Positions 1 to 7,596 are shown, counted from the first letter of the stretch. The stretch: DNA of 12,796 nt from Chloroflexota bacterium (GCA_021786215.1 JAJYNT010000163.1:1-12796), one strand, 5' to 3'. The notes: generated by a model not told the origin, from the sequence alone. Made by a program: numbers and translations.

Positions 1-698
1 TCACCATCACCGACCGCACCATCGAGACGGTGATGATTGGGGTGCAGGGTCACTCCGCTGGGGCGGTTGTTCAGCCGCTCACGGATCTGTCCCTGGATGG
101 TCTCCGGTACTATCGCGGCACTTCCGGGAGGGTGCTAGGAACCGAGGGCTATCTGTCGCGCACCGGCTATACGGGAGAAGATGGCTTCGAGGTGATCCTT
201 ACCGTGGGGGCAGGAAGGCAACTGTGGCAGCGGCTAAGTGCGGACATCGCAGGTGTGGGTGGGGCGTTGTGCGGACTGGGGTCACGGGACACCTTGCGGC
301 TGGAGGCCGGGATGCCGCTGTACGGTCACGAGTTGGGGGAGGATACCAACCCCTACGAGGTGGGTTTGGGTCGGTTCGTCCACGCCGAGAAGGCCGAACT
401 GGTCGGCAGGGAGGCGCTGCGTCGGATCGCGGCGGCCGGTCCGAGAAGACGATTGGTGGGACTAGAAGTTCCCGACAGGGCGATCGCACGGCAGGGGACA
501 CCGGTGATGGCCGGCGGTTCGGAGGTCGGGAAGGTGACGAGCGGCAGCTTTTCGCCGACCCTCGATCGCAGCATAGCGATGGCGTTGGTCAGTAGCGAGG
601 CGGCGGCGGGCGCACTTCCTCTGGAGCTCTTGGTCCGAGGGGTTGCCCACGCGGCCTCGATGGTTAAACTACCGTTCTACGTGCGTAGAAGAAAGTAG
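1..698 (+). CDS. gcvT: Aminomethyltransferase (glycine cleavage T-protein), 5' end missing
   Basis: T-protein takes the aminomethyl group from lipoylated H-protein, releases ammonia and passes the one-carbon unit to tetrahydrofolate. The frame is open from the first bases of the window (first full codon at base 3), so the start and N-terminal part of the folate-binding region lie outside. About 232 residues remain of a usual 360 or so. Visible family landmarks, in order, are VQGHSAG, the RTGYTGEDGFEV stretch, the GSRDTLRLEAGMPLYGHEL segment and NPYEVGLG, followed by the C-terminal barrel domain with a typical GxVTSGSFSPTL stretch. It is followed after 11 bases by gcvH and then by both P-protein genes, which confirms the pathway. 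Nothing in the visible part is disrupted. Identity is very secure. The glycine riboswitch that often controls such operons, if present, would be upstream of the window. Confidence 0.96.
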   Translation, partial: TITDRTIETVMIGVQGHSAGAVVQPLTDLSLDGLRYYRGTSGRVLGTEGYLSRTGYTGEDGFEVILTVGAGRQLWQRLSADIAGVGGALCGLGSRDTLRLEAGMPLYGHELGEDTNPYEVGLGRFVHAEKAELVGREALRRIAAAGPRRRLVGLEVPDRAIARQGTPVMAGGSEVGKVTSGSFSPTLDRSIAMALVSSEAAAGALPLELLVRGVAHAASMVKLPFYVRRRK

Positions 699-709
699 AG
701 GGAGCAGGA

Positions 710-1090
710 ATGGTACCTCAGGATCTGCGCTACTCCAAGGAACATGAATGGGTGAAGGTCGATGGCGGGGAAGCCGTCGTCGGGATCACGGACCATGCTC
801 AGGAGCAGTTGGGCGACGTGGTCTACGTCGAGCTGCCCGCGGTGGGCCAGCAGCTTCAGCAATTCAAGACCTTCGGCGTCGTGGAGTCGGTCAAAGCGGC
901 CTCCGACCTGTATGCCCCGATCAGCGGCGAGGTAGTCGCGGTCAACTCCGAGTTGGGGAAGGCCCCGGAGAAGGTGAACGAAGATCCATATGGTGCCGGC
1001 TGGATGGTTCGGGTGCGGCTGAAGGACGGTTCGGAGCTGAACAATCTGCTGGACGCCGTCGCCTACGAGAAGGAGATCGCCGAGGGGTAG
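710..1090 (+). CDS. gcvH: Glycine cleavage system H-protein (lipoyl carrier)
   Basis: H-protein is the small cytoplasmic shuttle that carries the aminomethyl intermediate on a lipoyl-lysine between P-, T- and L-proteins. The 126-residue product has the family's usual length. The lipoylation site is plain: ESVKAASD with the acceptor at Lys62, followed by LYAPISGEVVAVN. The N-terminal RYSKEHEW and the C-terminal NEDPYGAGWMVRV segments are also characteristic. The ATG at 710 is preceded by AGGGAG five bases upstream, and the gene sits 11 bases after gcvT, so it is translated from the same message. The L-protein (dihydrolipoamide dehydrogenase) is not in the window and is often encoded elsewhere because it is shared with other complexes. 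Confidence 0.98.
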   Translation: MVPQDLRYSKEHEWVKVDGGEAVVGITDHAQEQLGDVVYVELPAVGQQLQQFKTFGVVESVKAASDLYAPISGEVVAVNSELGKAPEKVNEDPYGAGWMVRVRLKDGSELNNLLDAVAYEKEIAEG

Positions 1091-1107
1091 GGCTGGAGGT
1101 TATTGCA

Positions 1108-2472
1108 ATGGATTTCGTCCCGAACACCGAGCAGGACAGACAGCTGATGCTCGAACGTATCGGGGTTAAGAGCGTGGACGAGCTGTTGGAGGTCGTTCCC
1201 GCCCAGGTGAGGCACCCAAAGCTGAAGCTGCCGGAGCCTCTAACCGAGATGGAGTTGATGGCCGAGTTGCGGGGTATGGCAGAGGAGAACGCCGATGCCA
1301 CCCAGTACAGCTACTTTATCGGGGCGGGCTCATACAACCACTACATTCCGTCGGTGATCTCGCAGATGCTGCTGCGTAGCGAGTTCTACACTGCCTACAC
1401 CCCGTACCAGCCGGAGATCAGCCAGGGCACTCTCCAGGCGGCCTTCGAGTTCCAGAGCATGATCTGCTCGTTGACCGGCATGGATGTCACGAATGCCTCC
1501 ATGTACGACGGGGCCACGGCGCTGGCGGAGGCGGCCCTGATGGCCATTTCGGCCACCCGTCGCGACAAAGTGGTGGTATCTGGAAGCGTCCATCCAGAGT
1601 ACAGGGCCGTCTTGAACGGCTACATGCAGAGTCGAGGGGTACAGGTGGTGGCGTCCGCCGTCAGACGGGAGGGCGATCGGATCGTGGAGGAGGATCTCGA
1701 ATCGCTGCTGGACGGGGAGACTGCCTGCTGCATAGTCCAGCAGCCCGATTTCTTCGGGGGTGTGCGGGACCTCTCCTCACTGGTGAAGCGCACCCACGCC
1801 ATGGGGGCGCTGTTCACCATTTCCGCCGATCCAATCTCCCTCGGGCTGCTGAAGAGCCCCAGTGAGTGGGGCGCGGACATCGCCGTGGGTGAGGGACAGG
1901 GCCTCGGATCGCCGATGAGCTACGGAGGGCCCTACCTTGGACTGCTGGCATGCAGGGACCAACTCATTCGCCACATGCCGGGGCGGCTGGTGGGGGCGGC
2001 GCAAGATCATCAAGGTCGGCGCGGGTTCGTCCTGACGCTGCAGGCCCGAGAGCAGCACATCCGCAGGGAAAAGGCCACCTCCAACATTTGCACGAGCGAG
2101 CAGTTGATGGCAACCGGGGCGGCCATCTATCTGGCGCTGATGGGCCCTGTCGGGCTTCGCCAGGCAGCGCAGCTCTCCTACGACAAGGCTCACTATGCCG
2201 CACGGCAGATCGCGGCCATTGACGGCTTCAAGCTGGTGGACAGAGGGCCATTCTTCAACGAGTTTGTCGTGGAGGGCCCTGGGACGCCGGCGGAGATCAA
2301 TCGCTTCCTGCTGAAGCAGAAGATCGTGGGCGGCTACGATCTGGCCATAACGAGCCCTGAACTGGAAGGCTGCATGCTGCTCTGTGCCACTGAGACCAAC
2401 AGCAGGGCCCAGATCGACAGGTTGGTCTCAGCGCTGAGCGAATTTGCATCGTCTGAAGGAGGGGCCATATGA
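1108..2472 (+). CDS. gcvPA: Glycine dehydrogenase (decarboxylating) subunit 1
   Basis: This is the N-terminal half of the P-protein, which with subunit 2 decarboxylates glycine on pyridoxal phosphate and loads the aminomethyl group onto H-protein. The 454-residue product is the normal length for the separate subunit. Family landmarks include [16 protein letters not shown], the [19 protein letters not shown] segment and [19 protein letters not shown] in the first half, and [20 protein letters not shown] in the second. The frame is open much further upstream, to 748 inside gcvH, but that extension is out of frame with the H-protein. The ATG at 1108 has GGAGG eight bases upstream and gives the family's usual N-terminus ([12 protein letters not shown]). 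It overlaps gcvPB by four bases (ATGA), implying translational coupling. Having two P-protein genes instead of one fused gene argues against a proteobacterial host. Confidence 0.97.
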   Translation: MDFVPNTEQDRQLMLERIGVKSVDELLEVVPAQVRHPKLKLPEPLTEMELMAELRGMAEENADATQYSYFIGAGSYNHYIPSVISQMLLRSEFYTAYTPYQPEISQGTLQAAFEFQSMICSLTGMDVTNASMYDGATALAEAALMAISATRRDKVVVSGSVHPEYRAVLNGYMQSRGVQVVASAVRREGDRIVEEDLESLLDGETACCIVQQPDFFGGVRDLSSLVKRTHAMGALFTISADPISLGLLKSPSEWGADIAVGEGQGLGSPMSYGGPYLGLLACRDQLIRHMPGRLVGAAQDHQGRRGFVLTLQAREQHIRREKATSNICTSEQLMATGAAIYLALMGPVGLRQAAQLSYDKAHYAARQIAAIDGFKLVDRGPFFNEFVVEGPGTPAEINRFLLKQKIVGGYDLAITSPELEGCMLLCATETNSRAQIDRLVSALSEFASSEGGAI

Positions 2473-3986
2473 CCGAGCCCTTGCTTTCCGAGGTTTCTCG
2501 CCCGGGTCGAGTGGGGCATCAGTTGCCGGCCGGCGACGTTCCGGAGGCGGAAGGATTGCCCGCCGGGTTGCTGAGGGATGGCCTGGAGTTGCCGGAGGTG
2601 GCGGAGAACGAGGTGGTGCGGCATTTCGTTCATCTTTCCAGGATGAACTACGGCCTGGACACAGGGTTCTATCCCCTCGGGTCCTGCACCATGAAGTACA
2701 ACCCCAAGATGGCCGAAGAGATCGCCAGGTGGCCCGGCTTCTCGGCGATTCATCCCTATCAACCCGAGGAGCTATCGCAGGGCGCCCTCCGGATGATGTA
2801 CGAGCTCCAGCAGATGCTGGGCGAGATCAGCGGGCTCACTGCGGTTACCCTGCAGCCATCGGCGGGGGCTCACGGCGAGCTCACTGGAATGCTGATGGTC
2901 CGGGCCTATCACCAGCAGCGTGGCGACCTGAAGCGGACGAAGGTGTTGATCCCCGACTCCGCCCACGGGACGAATCCCGCGACCGCGACCATGTGCGGGT
3001 TCTCGACGGTGCCGGTAAAGTCGGATTCTCGCGGCAACGTGGATCTGGAAACGCTACGCTCCCTGGCGGACGAGGAGACGGCGGCGCTGATGCTGACGAT
3101 GCCGAACACGCTCGGGTTGTTCGACGAGCACATGCTGGAGATATCGGAGATAGTGCACGGTTGCGGTGCCCTGATGTATGGGGACGGGGCAAACCTGAAC
3201 GCGTTGCTCGGGGTTGCGAAGCCCGCCGATTTGGGCTTCGACGTGCTGCACATCAATCTGCACAAGACGTTCGCGACTCCCCACGGCGGCGGGGGGCCGG
3301 GGTCGGGTCCGGTGGCCGCGAGGGCGTTCATGGCGGACTTTCTGCCCGTGCCGGTGGTGCGGCGACGGGGAGACGGGGAGACGGGGAGACGGGGAGAGAC
3401 AGGCCCCACCCCCGGCCCCTCCCCGCGGCGGGGAGGGGAGAAGGAGATCGGGGCGGCCGGGTCCTATTACCTGGAGTGGGAGGGTCCCCATTCCATCGGG
3501 CAGGTTCGGAGCTTCTACGGCAGCTTCGGCGTTCTGGTGAGGGCCTACGCCTACATTCGGGCGCTGGGGGCAGAAGGCTTGCGAAAAGTGGGCGAAAACG
3601 CTATTCTGAACGCGAACTACCTTCGTGCCCGGCTGCAGCAGGCTTACGAGGTGCCCTACCCGCGCTGCTGCATGCATGAGTTCGTTCTCTCCGGCAGACG
3701 CCAGAAGAGCCTGGGTGTACGGACCCTGGATATCGCAAAGCGGCTCATTGACTTCGGGTACCATCCGCCCACCGTTTACTTTCCGTTGATCGTGGAGGAA
3801 TCCATGATGGTGGAGCCCACCGAGACGGAAAGCAAGGAGGCGTTGGATGCGTTCGCGGAGGCTATGCTTGCCATCGCGCGGGAGGCGGAGGAGAATCCAG
3901 AGATAGTGCGGGCCGCGCCCACCAACACGGTGGTGGGCCGGTTGGATGAGGCTGCTGCCGCGAGGCAGCCTAAGTTGCACTGGTAG
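2469..3986 (+). CDS. gcvPB: Glycine dehydrogenase (decarboxylating) subunit 2, with in-frame repeat insert
   Basis: This subunit holds the pyridoxal phosphate lysine of the P-protein. The cofactor motif HINLHKTF puts the Schiff-base lysine at Lys266, followed by the glycine-rich [13 protein letters not shown]. Other landmarks are [14 protein letters not shown] near residue 70, [11 protein letters not shown], and a normal C-terminus. The ATG at 2469 has AAGGAGG six bases upstream. At 505 residues it is somewhat longer than usual for the family. The excess is a Gly/Glu/Arg/Pro-rich stretch (about residues 300 to 328) between FLPVPVV and [12 protein letters not shown], encoded by a tandem repeat plus palindrome at 3364 to 3438. 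In homologues these two motifs are normally separated by only a few residues. The insert keeps the frame and leaves the conserved segments intact, so I expect an active enzyme with an extra surface loop, but activity is not shown. Confidence 0.96.
   Translation: MTEPLLSEVSRPGRVGHQLPAGDVPEAEGLPAGLLRDGLELPEVAENEVVRHFVHLSRMNYGLDTGFYPLGSCTMKYNPKMAEEIARWPGFSAIHPYQPEELSQGALRMMYELQQMLGEISGLTAVTLQPSAGAHGELTGMLMVRAYHQQRGDLKRTKVLIPDSAHGTNPATATMCGFSTVPVKSDSRGNVDLETLRSLADEETAALMLTMPNTLGLFDEHMLEISEIVHGCGALMYGDGANLNALLGVAKPADLGFDVLHINLHKTFATPHGGGGPGSGPVAARAFMADFLPVPVVRRRGDGETGRRGETGPTPGPSPRRGGEKEIGAAGSYYLEWEGPHSIGQVRSFYGSFGVLVRAYAYIRALGAEGLRKVGENAILNANYLRARLQQAYEVPYPRCCMHEFVLSGRRQKSLGVRTLDIAKRLIDFGYHPPTVYFPLIVEESMMVEPTETESKEALDAFAEAMLAIAREAEENPEIVRAAPTNTVVGRLDEAAAARQPKLHW
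3364..3438. repeat. Repeat element inside gcvPB: 8-bp tandem repeats plus GC-rich palindrome
   Basis: Bases 3367 to 3398 are four copies of the octamer GGGGAGAC, the last ending in G in place of C. After a short C-rich spacer, 3416 to 3426 (CCCCTCCCCGC) and 3428 to 3438 (GCGGGGAGGGG) form a perfect 11-bp inverted repeat around one central base. In the gcvPB frame the block reads as a [12 protein letters not shown] stretch followed by [12 protein letters not shown], a composition unlike the rest of the protein. From general knowledge, dispersed intergenic repeats of bacterial genomes give similar peptides when they land in genes. I infer a small mobile or dispersed palindromic element that inserted in frame. 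No transposase is associated with it here. Confidence 0.8.
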
Positions 3987-4020
3987 AGTCCAGCTTCTAG
4001 CAAGAAGAAATGGGGGAGCC

Positions 4021-5013
4021 ATGGGCCGACTGCTGGAGATCCAGGACCTAAGGACGAACTTCTACACCCAGGATGGGGTGGTGAAGGCCGTGAACGGCGT
4101 CTCGTACACGCTTGACGAGGGGGAGACACTCGGACTAGTAGGGGAGAGCGGGTGCGGGAAGAGCGTGAGCGCCCTATCTATCATGAGGCTGATCCCGCAG
4201 CCGCCTGGGAAGATCGTTGGCGGGAAGGTGATGTTCCAGGGGAGGGATCTCCTGACAGTGAGCGAGGATGAGATGAGGCGGGTCCGCGGGAAGGACATCG
4301 CCATGATCTTCCAGGACCCGATGACCAGTCTCAATCCGGTGCTCACGATCAAGCGTCAGTTGACCGAGGGGCTGGAGCTGCACCTGGGGATGGACGGGAA
4401 CGCCTCGGGGAAGCGTGCTGTCGAGTTGTTGGATATGGTGGGCATCCCCTCGTCCAAGAGCCGAGTGAACGACTACCCTCACCAGTTTTCGGGTGGCATG
4501 CGCCAGCGCGTTATGATCGCGATGGCGCTCTCCTGCAACCCCAAGCTGTTGATAGCGGACGAGCCGACGACGGCGCTGGACGTGACGATCCAGGCGCAGA
4601 TCCTGGATCTGATCAAGAAGCTGAGGAAAGAGTTCGGCACGGCGGTGATCATGATCACCCACGACCTGGGGGTCGTGGCGGGGCTGACGGACAAGATCAA
4701 CGTGATGTACGCGGGGTACGTGGTGGAGAGTGCCCCGACGGACGAGCTGTTCAAGAACCCGCGACATCCATACACGCTGGGGTTGCTGCGGAGCATTCCA
4801 AAGATCAACGACGAGAGGCGGGAGAAGCTGATCCCGATCGAGGGGTTGCCGCCCGACCTGATTGACGCGCCGGTGGGGTGCCCGTTCGGGCCACGCTGCT
4901 CGTACATCACGGATAAGTGCCGCACGGAGAACCCGGCACTGGAGCCTGTGGCGAGGGGACATCACATAGCGTGCTGGGTAGACGTGAGGGGAGGGAACAA
5001 CCATGGCAGTTGA
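4021..5013 (+). CDS. dppD: Peptide/nickel-type ABC importer ATPase, DppD/OppD-like
   Basis: This is one of the paired nucleotide-binding subunits that drive import of oligopeptides, dipeptides or related substrates. All ATPase motifs are visible in the 330-residue product: Walker A GESGCGKS at 41 to 48, Q-loop Gln98, signature FSGGMRQRV at 156 to 164, Walker B LLIADEP at 176 to 182 and switch His214. The C-terminal oligopeptide-transporter extension has [12 protein letters not shown] and cysteines at 287, 293, 300 and 318 in a CPFGPRC context, the pattern implicated in iron-sulfur cluster binding in some members. The ATG at 4021 with GGGGGAG just upstream is preferred to an in-frame start at 3946, which lies within gcvPB. 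The gene begins 34 bases after gcvPB, and its permease and binding-protein partners are not adjacent. The transported substrate cannot be read from the sequence. Confidence 0.94.
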   Translation: MGRLLEIQDLRTNFYTQDGVVKAVNGVSYTLDEGETLGLVGESGCGKSVSALSIMRLIPQPPGKIVGGKVMFQGRDLLTVSEDEMRRVRGKDIAMIFQDPMTSLNPVLTIKRQLTEGLELHLGMDGNASGKRAVELLDMVGIPSSKSRVNDYPHQFSGGMRQRVMIAMALSCNPKLLIADEPTTALDVTIQAQILDLIKKLRKEFGTAVIMITHDLGVVAGLTDKINVMYAGYVVESAPTDELFKNPRHPYTLGLLRSIPKINDERREKLIPIEGLPPDLIDAPVGCPFGPRCSYITDKCRTENPALEPVARGHHIACWVDVRGGNNHGS

Positions 5014-6007
5014 TAGTGTGACGGCAGAGAAACTGCTGGAGGTGAAGAACCTCAAGATGTACTTCCCCATCACGCAGGGGATCCTGCTGCAGCGGAAGGT
5101 TGGGGACGTGCGTGCGGTAGATGACATAAGCTTCTTCATCAGAAAGGGGGAGACCCTGGGGCTGGTGGGGGAGAGCGGGTGCGGGAAGAGCACCACGGGT
5201 AGGAGCATCCTGCAGCTGTACCGGCCGACCGGCGGGAGCGTGAAGTTCGGTGAGACCGAGTTGACGTCGCTGAAGGGTGAGGATCTGCGGAAGATGCGCC
5301 GGCGCATGCAGATGATCTTCCAGGACCCATACGCGAGCCTGAACCCCAGGATGACGGTTGGGGACATAATCGGTGAGCCGCTGGACATTCACCATCTGGC
5401 GAGGGGGAAGGTACGGCAGGAGCGGGTGCAGGAGTTGCTGCGGCGGGTCGGGCTTAACCCCTACTTCGCAAACCGGTACCCCCACGAGTTCAGCGGGGGA
5501 CAGCGGCAGAGGATCGGAGTGGCCAGGGCGCTGGCGGTCGAGCCGGAGTTCATCGTGTGCGACGAGCCCGTGAGCGCGCTGGACGTGTCGATTCAGGCAC
5601 AGATCATCAACCTGCTGGAGGAGTTGCAGGGGGAGTTTGGTCTGACCTACCTGTTCATTGCCCACGATCTGAGCGTTGTGCGGCACATCAGCGACCGTGT
5701 CGCGGTGATGTACGTGGGAAAGATGGTAGAGCTGGCCGACCGGAACGCACTATACCAGAAGCCGCTGCACCCGTACACGAAGGCGCTGATGAGCGCGGTG
5801 CCGGTGCCCGATCCTGAGGTGGAGGCCAGGCGGCAGAGGGTGATCCTGACTGGGGATGTGCCGAGCCCGGTGAACCCACCGAGTGGTTGCCGGTTCCATC
5901 CGAGGTGCCGGTACGCGAAGGACGAGTGCTCCAAGTCGGAGCCGCAGTTCAAAGAGGTGGAGAGAGACCACTGGGTGGCCTGCCACTACTGGGACCAGAT
6001 CGGGTAG
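5003..6007 (+). CDS. dppF: Peptide/nickel-type ABC importer ATPase, DppF/OppF-like
   Basis: This is the second ATPase of the pair, expected to heterodimerise with the DppD-like subunit at the inner face of the membrane. The 334-residue product has Walker [10 protein letters not shown] at 56 to 64, Q-loop Gln107, signature FSGGQRQR at 163 to 170, Walker B FIVCDEP at 183 to 189 and switch His221. The [20 protein letters not shown] lead-in and the [16 protein letters not shown] tail segment are typical of OppF/DppF. Cysteines 296, 302, 309 and 327 repeat the spacing seen in the partner. The ATG at 5003 lies inside the end of the upstream gene (11-base overlap) with a GAGGGGAGGG stretch upstream, so translation is probably coupled. 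A DppC-like permease gene lies at the other end of the window on the opposite strand; whether the two belong together is unknown. Confidence 0.94.
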   Translation: MAVDSVTAEKLLEVKNLKMYFPITQGILLQRKVGDVRAVDDISFFIRKGETLGLVGESGCGKSTTGRSILQLYRPTGGSVKFGETELTSLKGEDLRKMRRRMQMIFQDPYASLNPRMTVGDIIGEPLDIHHLARGKVRQERVQELLRRVGLNPYFANRYPHEFSGGQRQRIGVARALAVEPEFIVCDEPVSALDVSIQAQIINLLEELQGEFGLTYLFIAHDLSVVRHISDRVAVMYVGKMVELADRNALYQKPLHPYTKALMSAVPVPDPEVEARRQRVILTGDVPSPVNPPSGCRFHPRCRYAKDECSKSEPQFKEVERDHWVACHYWDQIG

Positions 6008-6013
6008 GAGTGG

Positions 6014-6226
6014 ATGAAGAACGAGTACACCGCGGTAATTAAGCAGGATGGCGGCTGGTGGATCGGTTGGATTGAGGAAGTGCCGGGGGTGAACTGCCAG
6101 GAGCCAACCCGTGAGCAGCTCATTGAGACCCTGCGAGCTACTCTCCAGGAAGCCCTCGAGCTAAACAGGGAAGACGCACTTTCAGCGGCCGGCGATCGGT
6201 ACTATGAAGAAAAGATCGCCGTATGA
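6014..6226 (+). CDS. hicB: HicB-family antitoxin
   Basis: HicB proteins neutralise the HicA mRNA interferase by binding it and usually also repress their own promoter. The 70-residue product is a single HicB-like fold: an N-terminal strand (YTAVIKQDGGWWIGWIEEVPG), then the polar VNCQEPTREQLIETLRATLQEALEL helix segment. No separate C-terminal DNA-binding domain is visible, so autoregulation may be weak or need the complex. It starts six bases after the dppF stop with GGAG just upstream, which suggests co-transcription with the transporter ATPases. It overlaps hicA by four bases (ATGA), the usual coupled arrangement. The antitoxin-first order is the less common one for the family as a whole but is usual for this short-HicB subtype. 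Confidence 0.88.
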   Translation: MKNEYTAVIKQDGGWWIGWIEEVPGVNCQEPTREQLIETLRATLQEALELNREDALSAAGDRYYEEKIAV

Positions 6227-6423
6227 AGCGGCGCGAACTGCTCGCGCATTTACGGTCTCAAGGATGCGAGCTGCTTCGAGAAGGTTCCAGACACTCCTGG
6301 TGGTACAATCCCGCTCTGAACAAGCGGTCTGCAGTTCCGAGACATGCTGAGATCAGCAACGACCTGGCGAAGAAGATATGCCGGGATCTTGGAATAGCCG
6401 TAAGCGGATCGAAATGCTCGTGA
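6223..6423 (+). CDS. hicA: HicA-family mRNA interferase toxin
   Basis: HicA toxins are small double-stranded-RNA-binding-fold ribonucleases that cut mRNA and halt growth when free of HicB. The 66-residue product shows the family core: KRRELLAHLRSQGCELLREG, then GSRHSWWYNP with the catalytic histidine at His24, then the AVPRHAEISNDLAKKICRDLGI tail. The ATG overlaps the hicB stop. Homologues normally end a few residues after DLGI; here the last eight residues (AVSGSKCS) run into DNA that in another frame encodes a short-chain-dehydrogenase motif, so the original 3' end has probably been replaced. The catalytic part looks intact, so the toxin may still be active. Upstream hicB is also intact. 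Confidence 0.88.
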   Translation: MKRRELLAHLRSQGCELLREGSRHSWWYNPALNKRSAVPRHAEISNDLAKKICRDLGIAVSGSKCS

Positions 6424-6442
6424 ACAACGCCGGCATCACCGG
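6404..6442 (+). pseudogene. Fragment with short-chain dehydrogenase motif
   Basis: Read in the frame of the ATG at 6413, this stretch gives RIEMLVNNAGITG, the NNAG signature region of short-chain dehydrogenases/reductases. The frame carries on only to a stop near 6478, and the sequence after ITG does not look like the family. It overlaps the 3' end of hicA in a different frame. I read it as a leftover of a lost dehydrogenase gene joined to hicA by recombination. The motif is short, so chance similarity cannot be excluded. Confidence 0.45.
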
Positions 6443-6509
6443 TGCTCAGCCTGAGGGAGAAAGGATCTCTTCCTGGTAGCTCTTATCTGAACTCGGGCGG
6501 GATCACGAG

Positions 6510-7045
6510 CGGCAAGGACCAGCATCCCGTAGCAGGCCAGGGCCTTGGGATCGGGATCATTCTTCGCGACCGAGTGCTCGATCAGACGCAACGGCCAGGT
6601 GTCGCCCTCGAAACCGAGCGCATAGCCGGCATTGCTCTCGACCAGTTCGATCAGCCGGTCGGGCAGGCTTCTTTTCGGTCGTACTCCGGATCAGGACTGG
6701 TGATCCAATTCTTGGCCCGCTGCCAATGCACGTTCAACCGGGCCAACGTCGCGCGGATAGTCTCACCGGTCACTCGCTCGGGCGAGATGCCCTGCTCGAA
6801 GCTGACCTCGGTGGCCAACTCCAGCGTACATAGGCTGGCCGGCTTGTCGAAGGCTCGCGGACTGGTGTGGAGCATGGCTCGCAGCTTCTCCAGGCGTTCC
6901 CCCTGGAAGGCAGCATGGATGGTGTGGGGGCGCGAGGAGCCCTCCTTCAGACACTCCAGCCCCCGCTCGTTGAAAGCGTGGATGGCGTTACGGATGGTCT
7001 GGCCGTCGCAGCCCAAGTTGTGGGCGATCTTGACAAGCCCGTCGA
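6510..7045 (-). pseudogene. IS630-type transposase remnant, frameshifted and internally deleted
   Basis: Reading down from about 7045, the first frame gives a helix-turn-helix start (LVKIAHNLGCDGQTIRNAIHAF), then ERGLECLKEGSSRPH and a second DNA-binding region ending in NVHWQRAKNWITSPDPEYDRK, all typical of IS630/Tc1-mariner transposases. At about 6665 to 6680 the frame breaks. A second frame continues with LPDRLIELVESNAGYALGFEG and then TWPLRLIEHSVAKNDPDPKALACYG. In intact relatives the GFE segment leads to a catalytic aspartate and about 20 more residues before the PLRLIE block; these appear to be missing near 6600 to 6612. Most of the DDE catalytic domain is also absent. No flanking inverted repeats were recognised. 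The upstream end is cut off within a few bases of the ridA stop. The element cannot move on its own. Confidence 0.8.
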
Positions 7046-7047
7046 CC

Positions 7048-7506
7048 TCACTCGACTTCCACGATCATCTCGATCTCCACCGGGATGTTGCCGGGCAGGG
7101 CAACCATCCCAACCGCCGATCGGGCGTGACGGCCGCGGTCCCCGAAGAGATCGACCAGAAGGTCCGAAGCCCCGTTGATCACCTGGGGCTGAGCGCCGAA
7201 GTCCGGCGCGGAGTTGACCATTCCCAACAGCTTCACGACGCGACGCACGCTGGAAAGCTCGCCGATTTCGGCTTTGAGCGAAGCCAACAGGTTCACCATC
7301 ACAGATTCGGCGGCAGTGCGGGCCTGTTCTACGTCGAGCTCCTGGCCCACCTTTCCCTGCCATTGGGGTCCATTCTGGCGGTTTGGCCCATGTCCCGACA
7401 GGAAGACCAGGTTGCCGACGCGCACGGCAGGGACATAGTTGGCTATAGGGGTGGGCGGAGCCGGCAGCTCCATCCCTCTCTCTGTCAATCGTTCCTCAGG
7501 TGTCAT
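7048..7506 (-). CDS. RidA-family (YjgF/YER057c/UK114) enamine/imine deaminase
   Basis: RidA proteins are cytoplasmic trimers that hydrolyse reactive enamine/imine intermediates such as 2-aminoacrylate, released by pyridoxal phosphate enzymes, to the keto acid and ammonia. The 152-residue product belongs to the longer subgroup: VGNLVFLSGHGP, then RTAAESVMVNLLASL, and the C-terminal signature ARSAVGMVALPGNIPVEIEMI, with Arg129 at the position of the substrate-carboxylate arginine. The frame can start at GTG (7509) or ATG (7506); AAGGAG at 7513 to 7518 lies six bases from the ATG, which I chose. It follows the MalG-like permease on the same strand after about 80 bases and is the last intact gene before the transposase remnant. 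Its place in a run with a D-cysteine desulfhydrase fits protection against enamines. Exact substrate is unknown. Confidence 0.9.
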   Translation of the reverse strand: MTPEERLTERGMELPAPPTPIANYVPAVRVGNLVFLSGHGPNRQNGPQWQGKVGQELDVEQARTAAESVMVNLLASLKAEIGELSSVRRVVKLLGMVNSAPDFGAQPQVINGASDLLVDLFGDRGRHARSAVGMVALPGNIPVEIEMIVEVE

Positions 7507-7512
7507 CACAGA

Positions 7513-7518
7513 CTCCTT
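7513..7518 (-). promoter_or_regulatory. Ribosome binding site of the RidA-family gene
   Basis: AAGGAG on the - strand lies six bases before the ATG at 7506 and only three before the alternative GTG at 7509, so it favours the ATG. Confidence 0.6.
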
Positions 7519-7557
7519 GTTATGTAACTCATTCTCGAGTTGGTTGCCCCGCTCGAC

Positions 7558-7596
7558 CTAGCGGGCATCGCGCATGTAGGCGACTATCTCATCCTT
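7558..7596 (-). pseudogene. Echo of a D-cysteine desulfhydrase C-terminus
   Basis: Just past the MalG-like stop, overlapping its last eight bases in another frame, the - strand reads KDEIVAYMRDAR and then TAG. The intact desulfhydrase in this window ends KDEIAHYMSNSR and then TAG. By hand alignment 28 of 39 bases and 7 of 12 residues match, including the stop codon. Residues before the lysine do not match. I infer the last codons of a second, lost desulfhydrase-like gene that once preceded the RidA-family gene, truncated when the permease segment was joined. The match is short, so this is tentative. Confidence 0.45.

Noticed and set aside
2444..3679. Open frame of 411 codons on the + strand overlapping gcvPB
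   Set aside because: It is rich in Arg, Gly and Ala with no recognisable domain, and gcvPB explains the same bases with full family motifs.
3054..4022. Open frame of 322 codons on the - strand opposite gcvPB
   Set aside because: No motif or ribosome site was seen, and it runs through the repeat insert; it is an antisense shadow of gcvPB.
4174..5388. Long open frame on the - strand (404 codons) opposite the two ATPase genes
   Set aside because: It lies wholly opposite two well-supported ATPases with all motifs, crosses their junction and shows no family features. It is a by-product of GC-rich codon use.
6424..7047. CRISPR array, tRNA or other RNA gene in the only long stretch without an intact gene
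   Set aside because: No regularly spaced repeats or cloverleaf-like arms were seen. The stretch is accounted for by the dehydrogenase fragment and the transposase remnant.
6442..7527. Open frame of 361 codons on the + strand across the central zone
   Set aside because: It runs antisense through both the transposase remnant and the RidA-family gene, whose protein motifs read on the other strand. A single real protein there is implausible.
7548..7565. Short inverted repeat CCCGCT/AGCGGG after the MalG-like gene as a terminator
   Set aside because: The stem is only six bases, no T-run follows, and it overlaps the desulfhydrase echo; it is more likely chance in GC-rich DNA.
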